The position numbers and the translations under genes were made by a program. Shown here piece after piece: positions 37,613 through 45,961 of a stretch of DNA of 64,000 bases (position 1 is the stretch's first letter; each line of letters opens with the position of its first letter). Where the stretch lies: positions 248,001 through 312,000 of the forward strand of contig NZ_BMFK01000002.1 of the NCBI RefSeq assembly GCF_014638355.1, in the 5' to 3' direction. The stretch is from Priestia taiwanensis. Lineage in GTDB: Bacteria > Bacillota > Bacilli > Bacillales > Bacillaceae_G. The notes beneath the pieces are model-generated. The model did no database searches and was not told the origin of the DNA. It worked only from the letters and a program-made list of their open reading frames with translations.

Positions 37613-37633
37613 TGACCGTTATACTGACCGTTT
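37613..37633. repeat. Right integrase arm-site candidates (direct TGACCGTT pair)
   Basis: TGACCGTTA (37613-37621) and TGACCGTTT (37625-37633), 46 and 58 bp inside the attR repeat. The same octamer occurs twice near attL. Confidence 0.6.
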
Positions 37634-37678
37634 CACTAAATGATATAGAAGGCTTATCTGACGCACTTTCAGCACGCT

Positions 37679-37760
<82 letters not shown>

Positions 37761-37767
37761 ATATGTA

Positions 37768-37841
37768 TGGAGCGGGTGAAGAGAATCGAACTCTCGACCA
37801 GAGCTTGGAAGGCTCTTGTTTTACCACTAAACTACACCCGC
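37768..37841 (-). tRNA. tRNA-Gly (anticodon UCC)
   Basis: 74 nt including an encoded CCA. Acceptor GCGGGTG/CACCCGC, anticodon loop CTTCCAA with UCC at 37809-37807, and T arm GAGAGTTCGATTCTC. It lies 7 bp upstream of tRNA-Arg and is probably co-transcribed with it. Confidence 0.97.
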
Positions 37842-37935
37842 ATATGTCTTTTTTATGTTTTGTCTCTTTCGACATTTTTTATTATATTCATATATCCTTT
37901 AGAAGTCAACACTTTTTTTCAATAAGCCAAAGGGA

Positions 37936-38448
37936 TTATCCTTGGCTTATTGAAAATGTAACATAGTCTATCTCTTCATGCTCAGTGTTTAAGAAACGAA
38001 CTGTCATTTGCTCATTATCTTTTTCTATTAATGCATAGGTCTTTTCTTTATACAAACGGGGTAATAAGATACTTCCTGGATTTACGAAGAGAATACCATC
38101 AATCATCTCCACACCACGAACATGCGAATGACCAAAGCAGACGATATTCGCTTCTACTTCTACCGCACGGTACAAAATACGTTGTAGTGACGTTTTGATA
38201 CCATACAAATGTCCGTGCGTCACATAAAACCGCGTGTCCTGAACATCTTTTGTAATATCTACAGGGAAGTCTACACCGTAATCACAATTCCCTCTCACGA
38301 TGTAGTATCCTCGCACCTCTTCATCCGTTGAAGATAGTTCTGAATCACCACAATGAAAGAACGCATCGACTTCTGTTGCATACTTTTCTTTCAACAATCG
38401 TAATTCACTTGTAGAGCCATGATTATCACTTACAATTAACACCTTCAT
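37936..38448 (-). CDS. ysnB: Metallophosphoesterase YsnB (MJ0936/YfcE family)
   Basis: A 170-residue phosphodiesterase of the calcineurin-like superfamily. All metal-binding motifs are present: SDNHG (residues 7-11, D-x-H), HCGDSE, RGNCD, VTHGHLYG, and FGHSHVRG. It lies 21 bp downstream of rdgB, as in B. subtilis ysnA-ysnB. Its cellular substrate is not established. ATG follows GGGGG. The 3' end lies in a hairpin (CAATAAGCCA/TGGCTTATTG) that lacks a T-run, so termination there is uncertain. Confidence 0.92.
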   Translation of the reverse strand: MKVLIVSDNHGSTSELRLLKEKYATEVDAFFHCGDSELSSTDEEVRGYYIVRGNCDYGVDFPVDITKDVQDTRFYVTHGHLYGIKTSLQRILYRAVEVEANIVCFGHSHVRGVEMIDGILFVNPGSILLPRLYKEKTYALIEKDNEQMTVRFLNTEHEEIDYVTFSISQG

Positions 38449-38469
38449 CGTATGTATCCCCCGTTCTCT

Positions 38470-39069
38470 TTACTTCCCCATCTTCTCTGTTAATACTTGC
38501 GTCAACTTACGAAGTGCCTCAGAACGATGACTAATTACCGCTTTCTCTTCCGCCGTCAGTTGTGCCATTGTACGTTTCTTTTCTTCTACATAGAAAACAG
38601 GATCATATCCGAAGCCATTTTCTCCAGCCGGCTCTTGTGCAATCTTCCCTTCACACGTTCCATTCACAAAGATTGTTTCTTCCCCTGGAGTTGCAAGTGC
38701 TAGTGCACAGTAGAAACGAGCTGTACGTTTCTTTTCTTCAACGCCACCTAACTCTTGCAGTAACTTCTCATAATTCTTTTTATCGTTCTTTTCCGGTCCT
38801 GCATATCGGGCTGAATATACACCTGGTCTCCCTGATAACGCATCAACTATTAGACCTGAATCATCCGCTACAACCATTTCATTTAATTGCTTTGAAATAC
38901 TCTCTGCTTTTAAAATCGCATTCTCTTCAAACGTTTCCCCTGTTTCTTCCACTTCTTCTAACTCAGGGAAATCATGCAATGATTTCACTTTCACATTTAA
39001 TGGTTTAAATAATGTTTCAAAGTCTTTCACTTTTCCACGGTTATTTGTTGCAATAACGATTGTTTTCAT
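38470..39069 (-). CDS. rdgB: XTP/dITP diphosphatase (RdgB/HAM1, YsnA)
   Basis: Hydrolyses non-canonical purine triphosphates (dITP, XTP) to keep them out of DNA. The 199-residue length is normal. Motifs are [11 protein letters not shown] (phosphate-binding loop), [13 protein letters not shown] (catalytic acid), YSARYAG, and [12 protein letters not shown], ending in [14 protein letters not shown] follows AAGGGGAT. It is transcribed with rph (13 bp upstream) and ysnB, the conserved Bacillus order. Confidence 0.96.
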   Translation of the reverse strand: MKTIVIATNNRGKVKDFETLFKPLNVKVKSLHDFPELEEVEETGETFEENAILKAESISKQLNEMVVADDSGLIVDALSGRPGVYSARYAGPEKNDKKNYEKLLQELGGVEEKKRTARFYCALALATPGEETIFVNGTCEGKIAQEPAGENGFGYDPVFYVEEKKRTMAQLTAEEKAVISHRSEALRKLTQVLTEKMGK

Positions 39070-39082
39070 TATGTCTATCCCC

Positions 39083-39820
39083 TTATTCGATATGTTGTGC
39101 TAATTCACCTAACGCTTCTTTTTGTTTCTGAATAAGATCTTGGATGCCTTGTTCTGCAACTGCTAATAATTCATTTAGTTCTGCATAGGAGAATGTTGCC
39201 TCTTCTCCTGTTCCTTGTAATTCTACAAATTGACCTTTTCCTGTCATGATAACATTCATGTCTACATTTGCCTTTGAATCCTCTTCGTAATTTAAATCAA
39301 GCACAACACCAATTTCATCCACAATTCCAACAGATGTTGCAGCTAAGTAATCTTTAATTGGTAACTTCTTGATACTACCCTTTTCAAGTAACTTGCCTAA
39401 TGCTAATACCATCGCGACAAATGCACCTGTAATGGATGCGGTTCTCGTGCCACCATCTGCTTGAATAACATCACAGTCAATCCAAATCGTCTTCTCGCCT
39501 AAATCTTCTAATGAAACAACTGAACGAAGAGCACGACCTATTAAACGCTGAATCTCCATTGTACGGCCCGTTACTTTCCCTTTTGTCGCTTCACGCATTG
39601 TACGCTGTTCTGTCGCACGAGGTAACATTGAATATTCTGCTGTAATCCAACCTTTTCCTTCACCACGCATAAAAGGAGGTACACGATCTTCAATACTTGC
39701 TGAGCAAATTACTTTCGTATCCCCAACAGAAATTAATACAGAGCCCTCCGGGTGCTTTATGTAATTTGTCTCAATCTTAATATGTCTTAATTCATCTTGC
39801 TTTCTTCCATCTATTCTCAT
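39083..39820 (-). CDS. rph: Ribonuclease PH
   Basis: A phosphate-dependent 3'-5' exoribonuclease trimming tRNA 3' ends. The 245-residue protein begins [20 protein letters not shown]. It contains the [21 protein letters not shown]/phosphate-binding segment and [19 protein letters not shown], both typical of the family. ATG follows AAAGGAGG. It lies between gerM (separated by a terminator-like hairpin) and rdgB. Confidence 0.97.
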   Translation of the reverse strand: MRIDGRKQDELRHIKIETNYIKHPEGSVLISVGDTKVICSASIEDRVPPFMRGEGKGWITAEYSMLPRATEQRTMREATKGKVTGRTMEIQRLIGRALRSVVSLEDLGEKTIWIDCDVIQADGGTRTASITGAFVAMVLALGKLLEKGSIKKLPIKDYLAATSVGIVDEIGVVLDLNYEEDSKANVDMNVIMTGKGQFVELQGTGEEATFSYAELNELLAVAEQGIQDLIQKQKEALGELAQHIE

Positions 39821-39914
39821 TAGTTCATCCTCCTTTAATCCTACATTAGTATAGCCAATAATTATTCAGAAAAGAAATCAACTTCCATTTTCATAAAAAA
39901 ATCTTTTCATAGAA

Positions 39915-39950
39915 ATAAATAAAAGGAGGAATACTCCTCCTTTTATTTAT
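39915..39950 (-). terminator. Hairpin between gerM and rph
   Basis: Arms ATAAATAAAAGGAGGA and TCCTCCTTTTATTTAT. The T-rich minus-strand tail suggests a terminator for gerM. The arm contains an AGGAGG-like sequence, but that is 90 bp from rph. Confidence 0.7.
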
Positions 39951-39968
39951 TATAGCAAATATCGTTTA

Positions 39969-41006
39969 TTAATAACTACCTGTATTCACTTTTTGTGGGC
40001 GACTAACAGGCTCTGTTATTTTTTCTCCCTTGTCATCAAGCACATCTGTCTTCCCGTTTACTTGCACAACTACTTTTTTAACGTCTTTTTGCTCAGTCAA
40101 TGATAAGACAAGTGACTTTAATGTATGCTCTGAAATTTTACCTTTTGACGTAATATTTTCGTTAAAGTTCAATGTAACAACACCATCTTTCAGCTGTGGT
40201 GCTCCTAGCAACTTCACATCTTCTTCTAAATCACTCACTAACTCTGATTGGACATCTTCTCCCTTAATTAATTCATTTACTGCAGCTGTTAGCATATCCG
40301 TTCCATCGATTGGAGCACGACGAGTTACTGGAACATAATATACCCCTCCTGCATTTTCCGATAAGAAATACACAACAACAGGTCTCGTATTCATTACATC
40401 TGTCGTATTACTATAATCAAAGTTAATGCCATTCGCTCTCGTCAATCCGTCTCCAATCGGACTCTTCGCTACTGGCATAACAGCTAAGTTAGAACCATTT
40501 ACTTGGAACTTCACCTTCTTCACATTCTCAAATTGCGTTAACGTCCAAGTGACAGCTTGAAGGATTTTCGCTTCATCTTCTGCTTTATATTTTTGGAATT
40601 CTGGATTGAAGTCAATTGTCGCCACTTCCTTCTCCACTTTCACTTTCATCTCTGTTCCCGCTGGCAAAACTGCGCGGAAGCCATTCGGAAGTACATTTGC
40701 AACTGGTCCATCTTCTACTAAGTATTGAAGAACTTGATCAACCGTTGCCTTTTCCTTTGGAATTGCAACTGTTTGTGGTACAACATAACCGTGTTTATCA
40801 ATTAAATAAATTTCTGTCCCATTTGTTATAGCTTCTTTATTCTCTTTGCTTTCTTCCTTACCTTCTTCTTTCTTCGCTTCTTGCGCTGGTTGTTTCTCAC
40901 CGTTTAAGTCTTTTCCGACTTGATCATAGTTAATACCACAAGCTGATAATAATCCCCCACATAATAAAACAACACATCCAAGAATGAATGATTTTTTCTG
41001 TTTCAT
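39969..41006 (-). CDS. gerM: Spore germination lipoprotein GerM
   Basis: GerM is needed for spore cortex assembly and germination. The 345-residue protein has a lipoprotein signal (MKQKKSFILGCVVLL, lipobox LSAC) and a charged linker (EEGKEESKENKEA). Two GerMN domains follow: about residues 75-185 (YLIDKHGYVVPQTVAIPK ... QVNGSNLAV) and 210-325 (VYFLSENAGGVYYVPVTRR ... QVNGKTDVL). It anchors on the membrane outer face during sporulation. Its location between rph and racE is the B. subtilis order. Confidence 0.94.
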   Translation of the reverse strand: MKQKKSFILGCVVLLCGGLLSACGINYDQVGKDLNGEKQPAQEAKKEEGKEESKENKEAITNGTEIYLIDKHGYVVPQTVAIPKEKATVDQVLQYLVEDGPVANVLPNGFRAVLPAGTEMKVKVEKEVATIDFNPEFQKYKAEDEAKILQAVTWTLTQFENVKKVKFQVNGSNLAVMPVAKSPIGDGLTRANGINFDYSNTTDVMNTRPVVVYFLSENAGGVYYVPVTRRAPIDGTDMLTAAVNELIKGEDVQSELVSDLEEDVKLLGAPQLKDGVVTLNFNENITSKGKISEHTLKSLVLSLTEQKDVKKVVVQVNGKTDVLDDKGEKITEPVSRPQKVNTGSY

Positions 41007-41138
41007 CCAAAACCCTCCTACCCATGTTTGTACTACTATGTATACGAGCTAACTTGTACTTTAGACCAAACATAAAAAAACTTTTTTCAGCATATATCCT
41101 CTCTATTCTAGCGACGTATCGTACATATACATAACAAA

Positions 41139-41166
41139 ATGGGTATAGCCACCGGCTATACCCATT
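41139..41166 (-). terminator. Terminator of murI copy 1
   Basis: Arms AATGGGTATAGCC and GGCTATACCCATT, with TTTTG on the minus strand, overlapping the stop codon. Confidence 0.85.
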
Positions 41167-41959
41167 ACAATGAAATCTGCTGTACATTATTAATTTGCTT
41201 ACCAAATAGATGGGAAGCAATGATTCTAAATGTTTCTGTATCACCTGTCGTGAAGAATTGATGTTCGTTCTTTTCTTTTCCTTTGTTCAGCATACTACTA
41301 TGGTGTAAGATTGTACTCACTTCTCGTGCTGTTTCATCACCCGAACTAATAAGTTTCACTTGCTGTCCCATTATTTCTTGAATAACCGGGCTTAGTAGTG
41401 GATAATGTGTACAGCCAAGAATAAGCGTATCAATATTCGTTCGTTTTAACGGCTCTAACGTCTCTCTTACTACCTCATATGCTTTTGATGATTCGAACTC
41501 AAACTTTTCTACTAACGGTACGAAAGGTGGACATGCTAGACTTTCTACCTTTGTATCTTGATTAATTTCTTTTAACGCATTCTCATACGCATTGCTTTTA
41601 ATTGTCGCGATCGTACCAATAATACCAACATGATAATTATTTGTTACTTTAATTGCTGTACGTGCACCAGGATGGATAACACCAATAACAGGAATAGAAA
41701 GCTTCTCTCGCATTTCTTCTAGTACAACCGACGTTGCAGTATTACACGCAATTACTAACAATTTAATATTTTTATCTAATAAATAGTTCGTCATTTCCCA
41801 TGTGAACTGACGAATTTCTTCTACACTTCGTGGCCCATATGGGCATCTTGCTGCATCGCCTAAATAAATGATTTCTTCTTTCGGTGATTGACGCATAATT
41901 TCTTTCGCTACAGTCAATCCACCAACTCCTGAATCAATGACACCGATTGGTCTATTCAA
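41165..41959 (-). CDS. racE: Glutamate racemase, tandem copy 1
   Basis: Interconverts L- and D-glutamate for peptidoglycan (and, where present, poly-gamma-glutamate). The 264-residue protein starts at TTG (41959). Both catalytic cysteines are present: [12 protein letters not shown] (near residue 74) and [11 protein letters not shown] (near 185). The [14 protein letters not shown] and [10 protein letters not shown] substrate motifs are intact. It lies next to gerM, the usual place of racE, and is about two-thirds identical to the copy 160 bp upstream (42120-42914). The ribosome site is weak (GGGGCGATCTT before TTG) and shared with copy 2, so the copies arose by duplication including the leader. 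Confidence 0.95.
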   Translation of the reverse strand: MNRPIGVIDSGVGGLTVAKEIMRQSPKEEIIYLGDAARCPYGPRSVEEIRQFTWEMTNYLLDKNIKLLVIACNTATSVVLEEMREKLSIPVIGVIHPGARTAIKVTNNYHVGIIGTIATIKSNAYENALKEINQDTKVESLACPPFVPLVEKFEFESSKAYEVVRETLEPLKRTNIDTLILGCTHYPLLSPVIQEIMGQQVKLISSGDETAREVSTILHHSSMLNKGKEKNEHQFFTTGDTETFRIIASHLFGKQINNVQQISL

Positions 41960-42087
41960 AAGATCGCCCCATTTTTCTGATATAAATTGTCTATGTAAGT
42001 CATACTGTCTTAAGATTGACCCTAACTATAAATTATCCTCCTGTTCATCTGAAAAATCAATGTAAAATAAATCCTAATCAAAAATAA

Positions 42088-42117
42088 ATAACCAGCCCTC
42101 TAAAGGACACTGGTTAT
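42088..42117 (-). terminator. Terminator of murI copy 2
   Basis: Arms ATAACCAG and CTGGTTAT, followed by TTATTTTTG on the minus strand. It separates the two racemase genes into their own transcripts. Confidence 0.7.
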
Positions 42118-42119
42118 CT

Positions 42120-42914
42120 TCATAACGTTATTTGCTGGACGTGATGAATCTTTTTACGGAATAAATAAGAACCAATTGCTCGGAAAGCAGTTGGATCACC
42201 CGTTGTTAAATAAAGAGGTTCTCGCTTCGCCTTCCCGTTGTTCAACATGCGATTATGATACAAAATTGTACTCACTTCCCGAGCCGTTTCATCTGCCGAA
42301 CAAATCAATTGAATGTGTTGCCCTACAACTTCTTGAATAATTGGGCGTATGAGAGGATAATGCGTACACCCTAAAATAAGCGTATCCATTTGAGATTGTT
42401 CAAACGGAGTTAACGATTCTTTGACAACCGAATATGCCTCATCCGTCAAAAATTGTAGAGTCTCTACTAACGTAACAAACTTAGGACATGCCACACTCTG
42501 TATCATTACTTCACTATTAATTTCCTTCAATGATTCTTCATACGCCTTACTATTTATCGTTGCAATCGTACCAATTACACCAACTTGATAATTATTCGTC
42601 ACTTTAAGAGCTGTTCTTGCTCCAGGGTGAATAACTCCAATCACTGGTATGGGCAACTTCTCACTTAACTCCTTCAAAACGACAGAAGATGCTGTATTAC
42701 ATGCAACAACTAATACTTTAATATCCTTCTTCATTAAATAATTCGTCATCTCCCACGTAAATTGACGAATTTCTTGAACTGGCCTCGATCCATATGGACA
42801 GCGCGCTGTATCTCCTACATATATAATTTCTTCCTTCGGTAATTGCCGTATAATTTCTTTCACTACTGTTAACCCGCCAACTCCTGAATCAATTACACCA
42901 ATTGGTCTATCCAC
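42120..42914 (-). CDS. racE: Glutamate racemase, tandem copy 2
   Basis: A second complete racemase of exactly the same length (264 residues), starting at GTG (42914). The catalytic cysteines are again present ([12 protein letters not shown] and [11 protein letters not shown]), as are the D-S-G-V-G-G and [10 protein letters not shown] motifs. So the copy is probably active rather than decaying. Differences from copy 1 are concentrated in 145-180 and the last 40 residues, including [21 protein letters not shown]. cereus group bacteria often have two racemases (RacE1 and RacE2), but in those I know they are at separate loci; here they are adjacent. It lies immediately downstream of gerE. Confidence 0.93.
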   Translation of the reverse strand: MDRPIGVIDSGVGGLTVVKEIIRQLPKEEIIYVGDTARCPYGSRPVQEIRQFTWEMTNYLMKKDIKVLVVACNTASSVVLKELSEKLPIPVIGVIHPGARTALKVTNNYQVGVIGTIATINSKAYEESLKEINSEVMIQSVACPKFVTLVETLQFLTDEAYSVVKESLTPFEQSQMDTLILGCTHYPLIRPIIQEVVGQHIQLICSADETAREVSTILYHNRMLNNGKAKREPLYLTTGDPTAFRAIGSYLFRKKIHHVQQITL

Positions 42915-42988
42915 AAGATCGCCCCATTTTCGAGAATATTTTCTTATGTATATTACACAGTAAGCTACTCATTTCCTTCTTATTTAAA

Positions 42989-43027
42989 ACAACCGACTTT
43001 CCTCTTTACACGAAAGAAAGCCGGTTG
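42989..43027 (-). terminator. Terminator of gerE
   Basis: Arms CAACCG-CTTTC and GAAAG-CGGTTG (with small bulges) and a TTTTAAAT tail on the minus strand. Confidence 0.7.
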
Positions 43028-43031
43028 AATA

Positions 43032-43256
43032 CTATAACTCGAGTTCTCCCATTCGAAGTAACTCAACTACTGCTTGTGAGCGCCCCTTTACTCCAAGCTT
43101 TTGCATCGCATTTGAGATATGATTTCTTACTGTCTTCTCGCTAATAAACAACTCACTCGCGATTTCTTTCGTTGTCTTATCTTGAACTAACAACTCAAAT
43201 ACTTCCCTTTCTCGTTTTGTGAGCAACGGCTTTGATTGAAAATTATTTTCCTCCAA
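43032..43256 (-). CDS. gerE: Spore coat/germination transcriptional regulator GerE
   Basis: A LuxR-type regulator that controls late mother-cell genes with sigma-K. The TTG start at 43256 follows AAGGAGGG and gives 74 residues, the exact B. subtilis length. A TTG nine codons upstream overlaps that site and is rejected. The whole protein is one helix-turn-helix domain: [20 protein letters not shown], then [20 protein letters not shown], then [17 protein letters not shown]. It is nearly invariant in bacilli. In B. subtilis it lies between ysmA and ysmB-racE; here ysmB is missing and 12 kb separate it from ysmA. Confidence 0.97.
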   Translation of the reverse strand: MEENNFQSKPLLTKREREVFELLVQDKTTKEIASELFISEKTVRNHISNAMQKLGVKGRSQAVVELLRMGELEL

Positions 43257-43435
43257 AAGTGTGAACCCTCCTTGCTTAAGCAAGAGCTGCCGTTCAGATG
43301 GGTATATATTTAGTCAATTTAGTTTATGAAACCTTATGCTCTGTGGTGCATAAAAGCTATCGAGAATAATGGGAAGTTTTTTATTCTTAGTTCATTAAAT
43401 AAAACGAGCAGTATTTACCCGTAAGATAAAAAATA

Positions 43436-43462
43436 AATCTCCCTTTATAAAAAAGAGAGATT
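43436..43462 (-). terminator. Terminator of the CsbD-like gene
   Basis: Arms AATCTCCCTTT and AAGAGAGATT, with a TTATTTTTTATC tail on the minus strand. The 43257-43435 gap shows no gene. Confidence 0.7.
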
Positions 43463-43472
43463 CAATGGTATT

Positions 43473-43739
43473 TTACTGCGTTGGTGGTTGTTTAAATAAG
43501 TCTTTTGCTTCTCCAATCTTTTCTTGTACAGCACCTTTAACTTGTTGCCACTTACCTTCCAACTCTGTACTACTATCACTCGTTAACTGACCAACGACTT
43601 CTTTTGCCTTCCCTTTTACTTGTTCCGCAATACCTTGTACTTTATCATCATTCTTAATCCGTTCGAACGTATCCGCCATTTGATCCGCTACTTGATCCAC
43701 TTTATCCATGAAATTATTTGTTCCTATATCCTTATGCAT
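43473..43739 (-). CDS. CsbD-like general stress protein
   Basis: An 88-residue hydrophilic helical protein of the CsbD family. ATG 43739 follows AAAGGAG; an upstream ATG (43805) is rejected. Two family motifs are visible: KVQGIAEQVKGKAKEVVGQL and LEGKWQQVKGAVQEKIGEAK. Members are induced by sigma-B in bacilli, but their role is unknown. A GTTTTTTTATG ... GGATATG arrangement upstream is only a poor match to a sigma-B promoter. It is the first accessory gene after gerE. Confidence 0.85.
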   Translation of the reverse strand: MHKDIGTNNFMDKVDQVADQMADTFERIKNDDKVQGIAEQVKGKAKEVVGQLTSDSSTELEGKWQQVKGAVQEKIGEAKDLFKQPPTQ

Positions 43740-43825
43740 AGCAAAAACTCCTTTGTGAGAATATATACATATCCTCCCACATAAAAAAACTTTTATGTAC
43801 AGCATGATAAATAAGTCTTTATAAA

Positions 43826-43863
43826 TCGTAATTATTATTATTTACAAATCGTAACCGTTACGA
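43826..43863 (+). promoter_or_regulatory. Zur operator(s) upstream of the zinc-binding lipoprotein
   Basis: The palindrome TCGTAACCGTTACGA (43849-43863) matches the Bacillus Zur box (TCGTAATnATTACGA) in both half-sites. A second, partial box TCGTAATTATTATTA lies at 43826-43840. The main box fills the promoter spacer. Confidence 0.88.
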
Positions 43864-43869
43864 TATAAT
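43841..43869 (+). promoter_or_regulatory. Sigma-A promoter of the zinc-binding lipoprotein gene
   Basis: TTTACA (43841-43846), a 17-bp spacer occupied by the Zur box, and TATAAT (43864-43869). Confidence 0.88.
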
Positions 43870-43905
43870 AACAGACAAATAGTATAAGAGAGAGGAATAC
43901 AACAC

Positions 43906-44895
43906 ATGAATAAAAAAATAATTGGCATGTTTGCATTACTGTTTGTAATGGCTACATTCTTTACAGCATGCTCAGATACAGAGAAAACAAGTGGTAATAC
44001 GGATAAAGTAACAGTCTATACTACCATTTTCCCACTTGAAGATTTAACAAACAAAATTGGTGGAGATTTTGTAGAAGTGAAATCTGTATATCCACCAGGA
44101 GCTGACTCACACACATACGAGCCTACACAAAAAACAATGGTAGACATCGCAAAGAGCGACTTGTTCATTTATAACGGTGCAGGAATGGAAGGATTTGCAG
44201 ATAAAGTAACAGATATCTTAAAAAACGAAGATACAAAAGTAATCGTTGCTTCTGACGGTGTTGATTTATTAAAATCTTCTGATCACCATCATGGTCATGA
44301 ACACGGAGAAGAAGGTCATGACCACAATCATGGTAAAGAAGAAGAGAAAGAGGAACACAACCATGATCACGGAGATGTTGATCCACACCTTTGGTTCGAT
44401 CCAGTTGCAATGCAAAAAGTAGCTGAAAACATTAAAAACGGCTTAGTAGCTGCAATGCCTAGCCAAGAAGAAACGTTCAACAAAAACTACGAAGATGTAT
44501 TAGCGAAATTACAGAAGTTAGATGCAGACTACAAAGCAATGGTAGATAGCGCAGCACACAAAGAAATTTTAGTATCTCATGCTGCATACGGCTACTATGA
44601 AAAACGCTATGGTATTAAGCAAATTCCAATCACAGGTATTTCCGCTTCACAAGAACCTTCACAAAAACAACTTACAGAAATCGTACAACTCGCAAAAGAA
44701 CATCAGCTTGATACGATTTTATTCGAAACACTTGCAACACCGAAAGTCGCAGAAGTCGTGAAGAAAGAAATTGGTGCAGATAGCTTAACGCTTAATCATA
44801 TCGCCACTATTTTAGAGGAAGATAAAAAGAATAATAAAGATTACTTCTCTCTCATGTATGAGAATTTAGAGATATTAAAGAAAGCAATGAACTAA
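43906..44895 (+). CDS. Zinc ABC transporter substrate-binding lipoprotein (ZnuA/AdcA type)
   Basis: A 329-residue extracellular zinc receptor. The signal peptide ends in the lipobox FTACS (Cys22). The cluster A-1 fold motifs are VTVYTTIFPLEDLTNKIGG, VYPPGADSHTYEPT (first zinc histidine), VDPHLWFDP, LVSHAAYGYY, and DTILFETLATPK. A long histidine/acid-rich loop (about 126-160, DHHHGHEHGEEGHDHNHG) is typical of zinc rather than manganese receptors. It is controlled by a Zur box, so it should be made under zinc limitation. No ABC permease or ATPase gene adjoins it, so it must use a transporter encoded elsewhere. Confidence 0.95.
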   Translation: MNKKIIGMFALLFVMATFFTACSDTEKTSGNTDKVTVYTTIFPLEDLTNKIGGDFVEVKSVYPPGADSHTYEPTQKTMVDIAKSDLFIYNGAGMEGFADKVTDILKNEDTKVIVASDGVDLLKSSDHHHGHEHGEEGHDHNHGKEEEKEEHNHDHGDVDPHLWFDPVAMQKVAENIKNGLVAAMPSQEETFNKNYEDVLAKLQKLDADYKAMVDSAAHKEILVSHAAYGYYEKRYGIKQIPITGISASQEPSQKQLTEIVQLAKEHQLDTILFETLATPKVAEVVKKEIGADSLTLNHIATILEEDKKNNKDYFSLMYENLEILKKAMN

Positions 44896-44914
44896 CCCCA
44901 ATAGTTTTATACAG

Positions 44915-44950
44915 AGAAGCCTGTGTTGACGACAACACAGGCTTCTTTCT
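44915..44950. terminator. Bidirectional terminator
   Basis: Arms GAAGCCTGTGTTG and CAACACAGGCTTC with a 4-bp loop and TTTCTTTT on the plus strand. Confidence 0.85.
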
Positions 44951-44951
44951 T

Positions 44952-45833
44952 TTATCCTGATATTTCTGCTGTAGGTGGCTTTTTGTATCGGCGTACTGCA
45001 AAAAGTACTGCTGCTGCCCATAACACTACGATTGCACCATATATATATGGATGGCTACTTGCAGGCGCGCCCCATGCTTTTAATAGCGTACGAGCATTCG
45101 TTAAAATAATTAACCCACCAACAAGTACTCCAAGCAGGTGCGAAGGGATAATACGTACAAGCCATGCTGCAATCGGCGCCGCTACTACTCCCCCTATCAT
45201 TAACGCGAATACCCATTGCCACTGAACTTGCTCCCACCCTAGTGAAATAAGGAAACCTAATGTTGCCGACACTGCAATCGCAAATTCAGACGTATCAACT
45301 GTACCAATTACTTTACGTGTTTCAATCCCTTTATTCGTTAATAATACCGGCGTTGCAATCGGTCCCCAACCACCTCCACCAGTCGCATCAAAGAAGCCAG
45401 CTACCGCCCCTAACGGGATAAGTTGCTTATTTGATAACTCCTTTTTCTTTACTTCTTTTCCAGGTTGATAAAGGAATAAAAAACGAATAATAATATAAAT
45501 TCCTAATGACAATAAAAATAGCGAAATATATGGCTTTACTAAATCGCCAGGAAGATTACTTAAGAAGCATGCCCCTACAAATGCTCCAATAGAACCAGGA
45601 ATAATTAATCTCACAACCATTTTGCGATCCACGTTCCCGAACTTCCAATGCGACGCACCTGATGCCGCAGTTGTTACGACTTCGGCTAAATGTACAGAAG
45701 CAGACGCTGCCGCCGGAGCAACGCCAAATGACAGTAATAATGTTGTTGACGTTACCCCATACGCCATTCCTAACGAGCCATCAATCAATTGCGCGAGAAA
45801 ACCAACCAAGATAAATATAATCAACTTATTCAT
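44952..45833 (-). CDS. TauE/SafE-type anion permease
   Basis: A 293-residue integral membrane protein with about eight helices in two repeats, the TauE/SafE (DUF81) family, which exports sulfite, organosulfonates or related anions. The N-terminal repeat motif is FLAQLIDGSLGMAYGVTSTT. The second repeat has AVAGFFDATGGGGWGPIATP. Both are the GMGxGG-type signatures of the family. The substrate cannot be told from sequence; sulfur compounds are likely. It is a single gene, convergent to the zinc receptor and separated by a strong terminator. No regulator site was recognised. Confidence 0.88.
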   Translation of the reverse strand: MNKLIIFILVGFLAQLIDGSLGMAYGVTSTTLLLSFGVAPAAASASVHLAEVVTTAASGASHWKFGNVDRKMVVRLIIPGSIGAFVGACFLSNLPGDLVKPYISLFLLSLGIYIIIRFLFLYQPGKEVKKKELSNKQLIPLGAVAGFFDATGGGGWGPIATPVLLTNKGIETRKVIGTVDTSEFAIAVSATLGFLISLGWEQVQWQWVFALMIGGVVAAPIAAWLVRIIPSHLLGVLVGGLIILTNARTLLKAWGAPASSHPYIYGAIVVLWAAAVLFAVRRYKKPPTAEISG

Positions 45834-45927
45834 TTCAGTTTACACTCCCTTTTTATAAAAACGTATTGAAGTTATTTTAATTCACACAATACCAACCTGT
45901 AAAGTATGAATTGATGAAAAAAATAAA

Positions 45928-45955
45928 AAAGTTCAGTGCTCAAGCACTGAACTTT
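45928..45955 (-). terminator. Terminator of the first Bce-type permease gene
   Basis: Arms AAAGTTCAGTGCT and AGCACTGAACTTT, with a TTTTATTTTTTTC tail on the minus strand. Confidence 0.88.
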
Positions 45956-45961
45956 CAACAT

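Noticed and set aside
37917..37955. Hairpin at the ysnB stop as an intrinsic terminator
   Set aside because: The stem is strong (CAATAAGCCA/TGGCTTATTG), but on the minus strand it is followed by A residues rather than a T-run.
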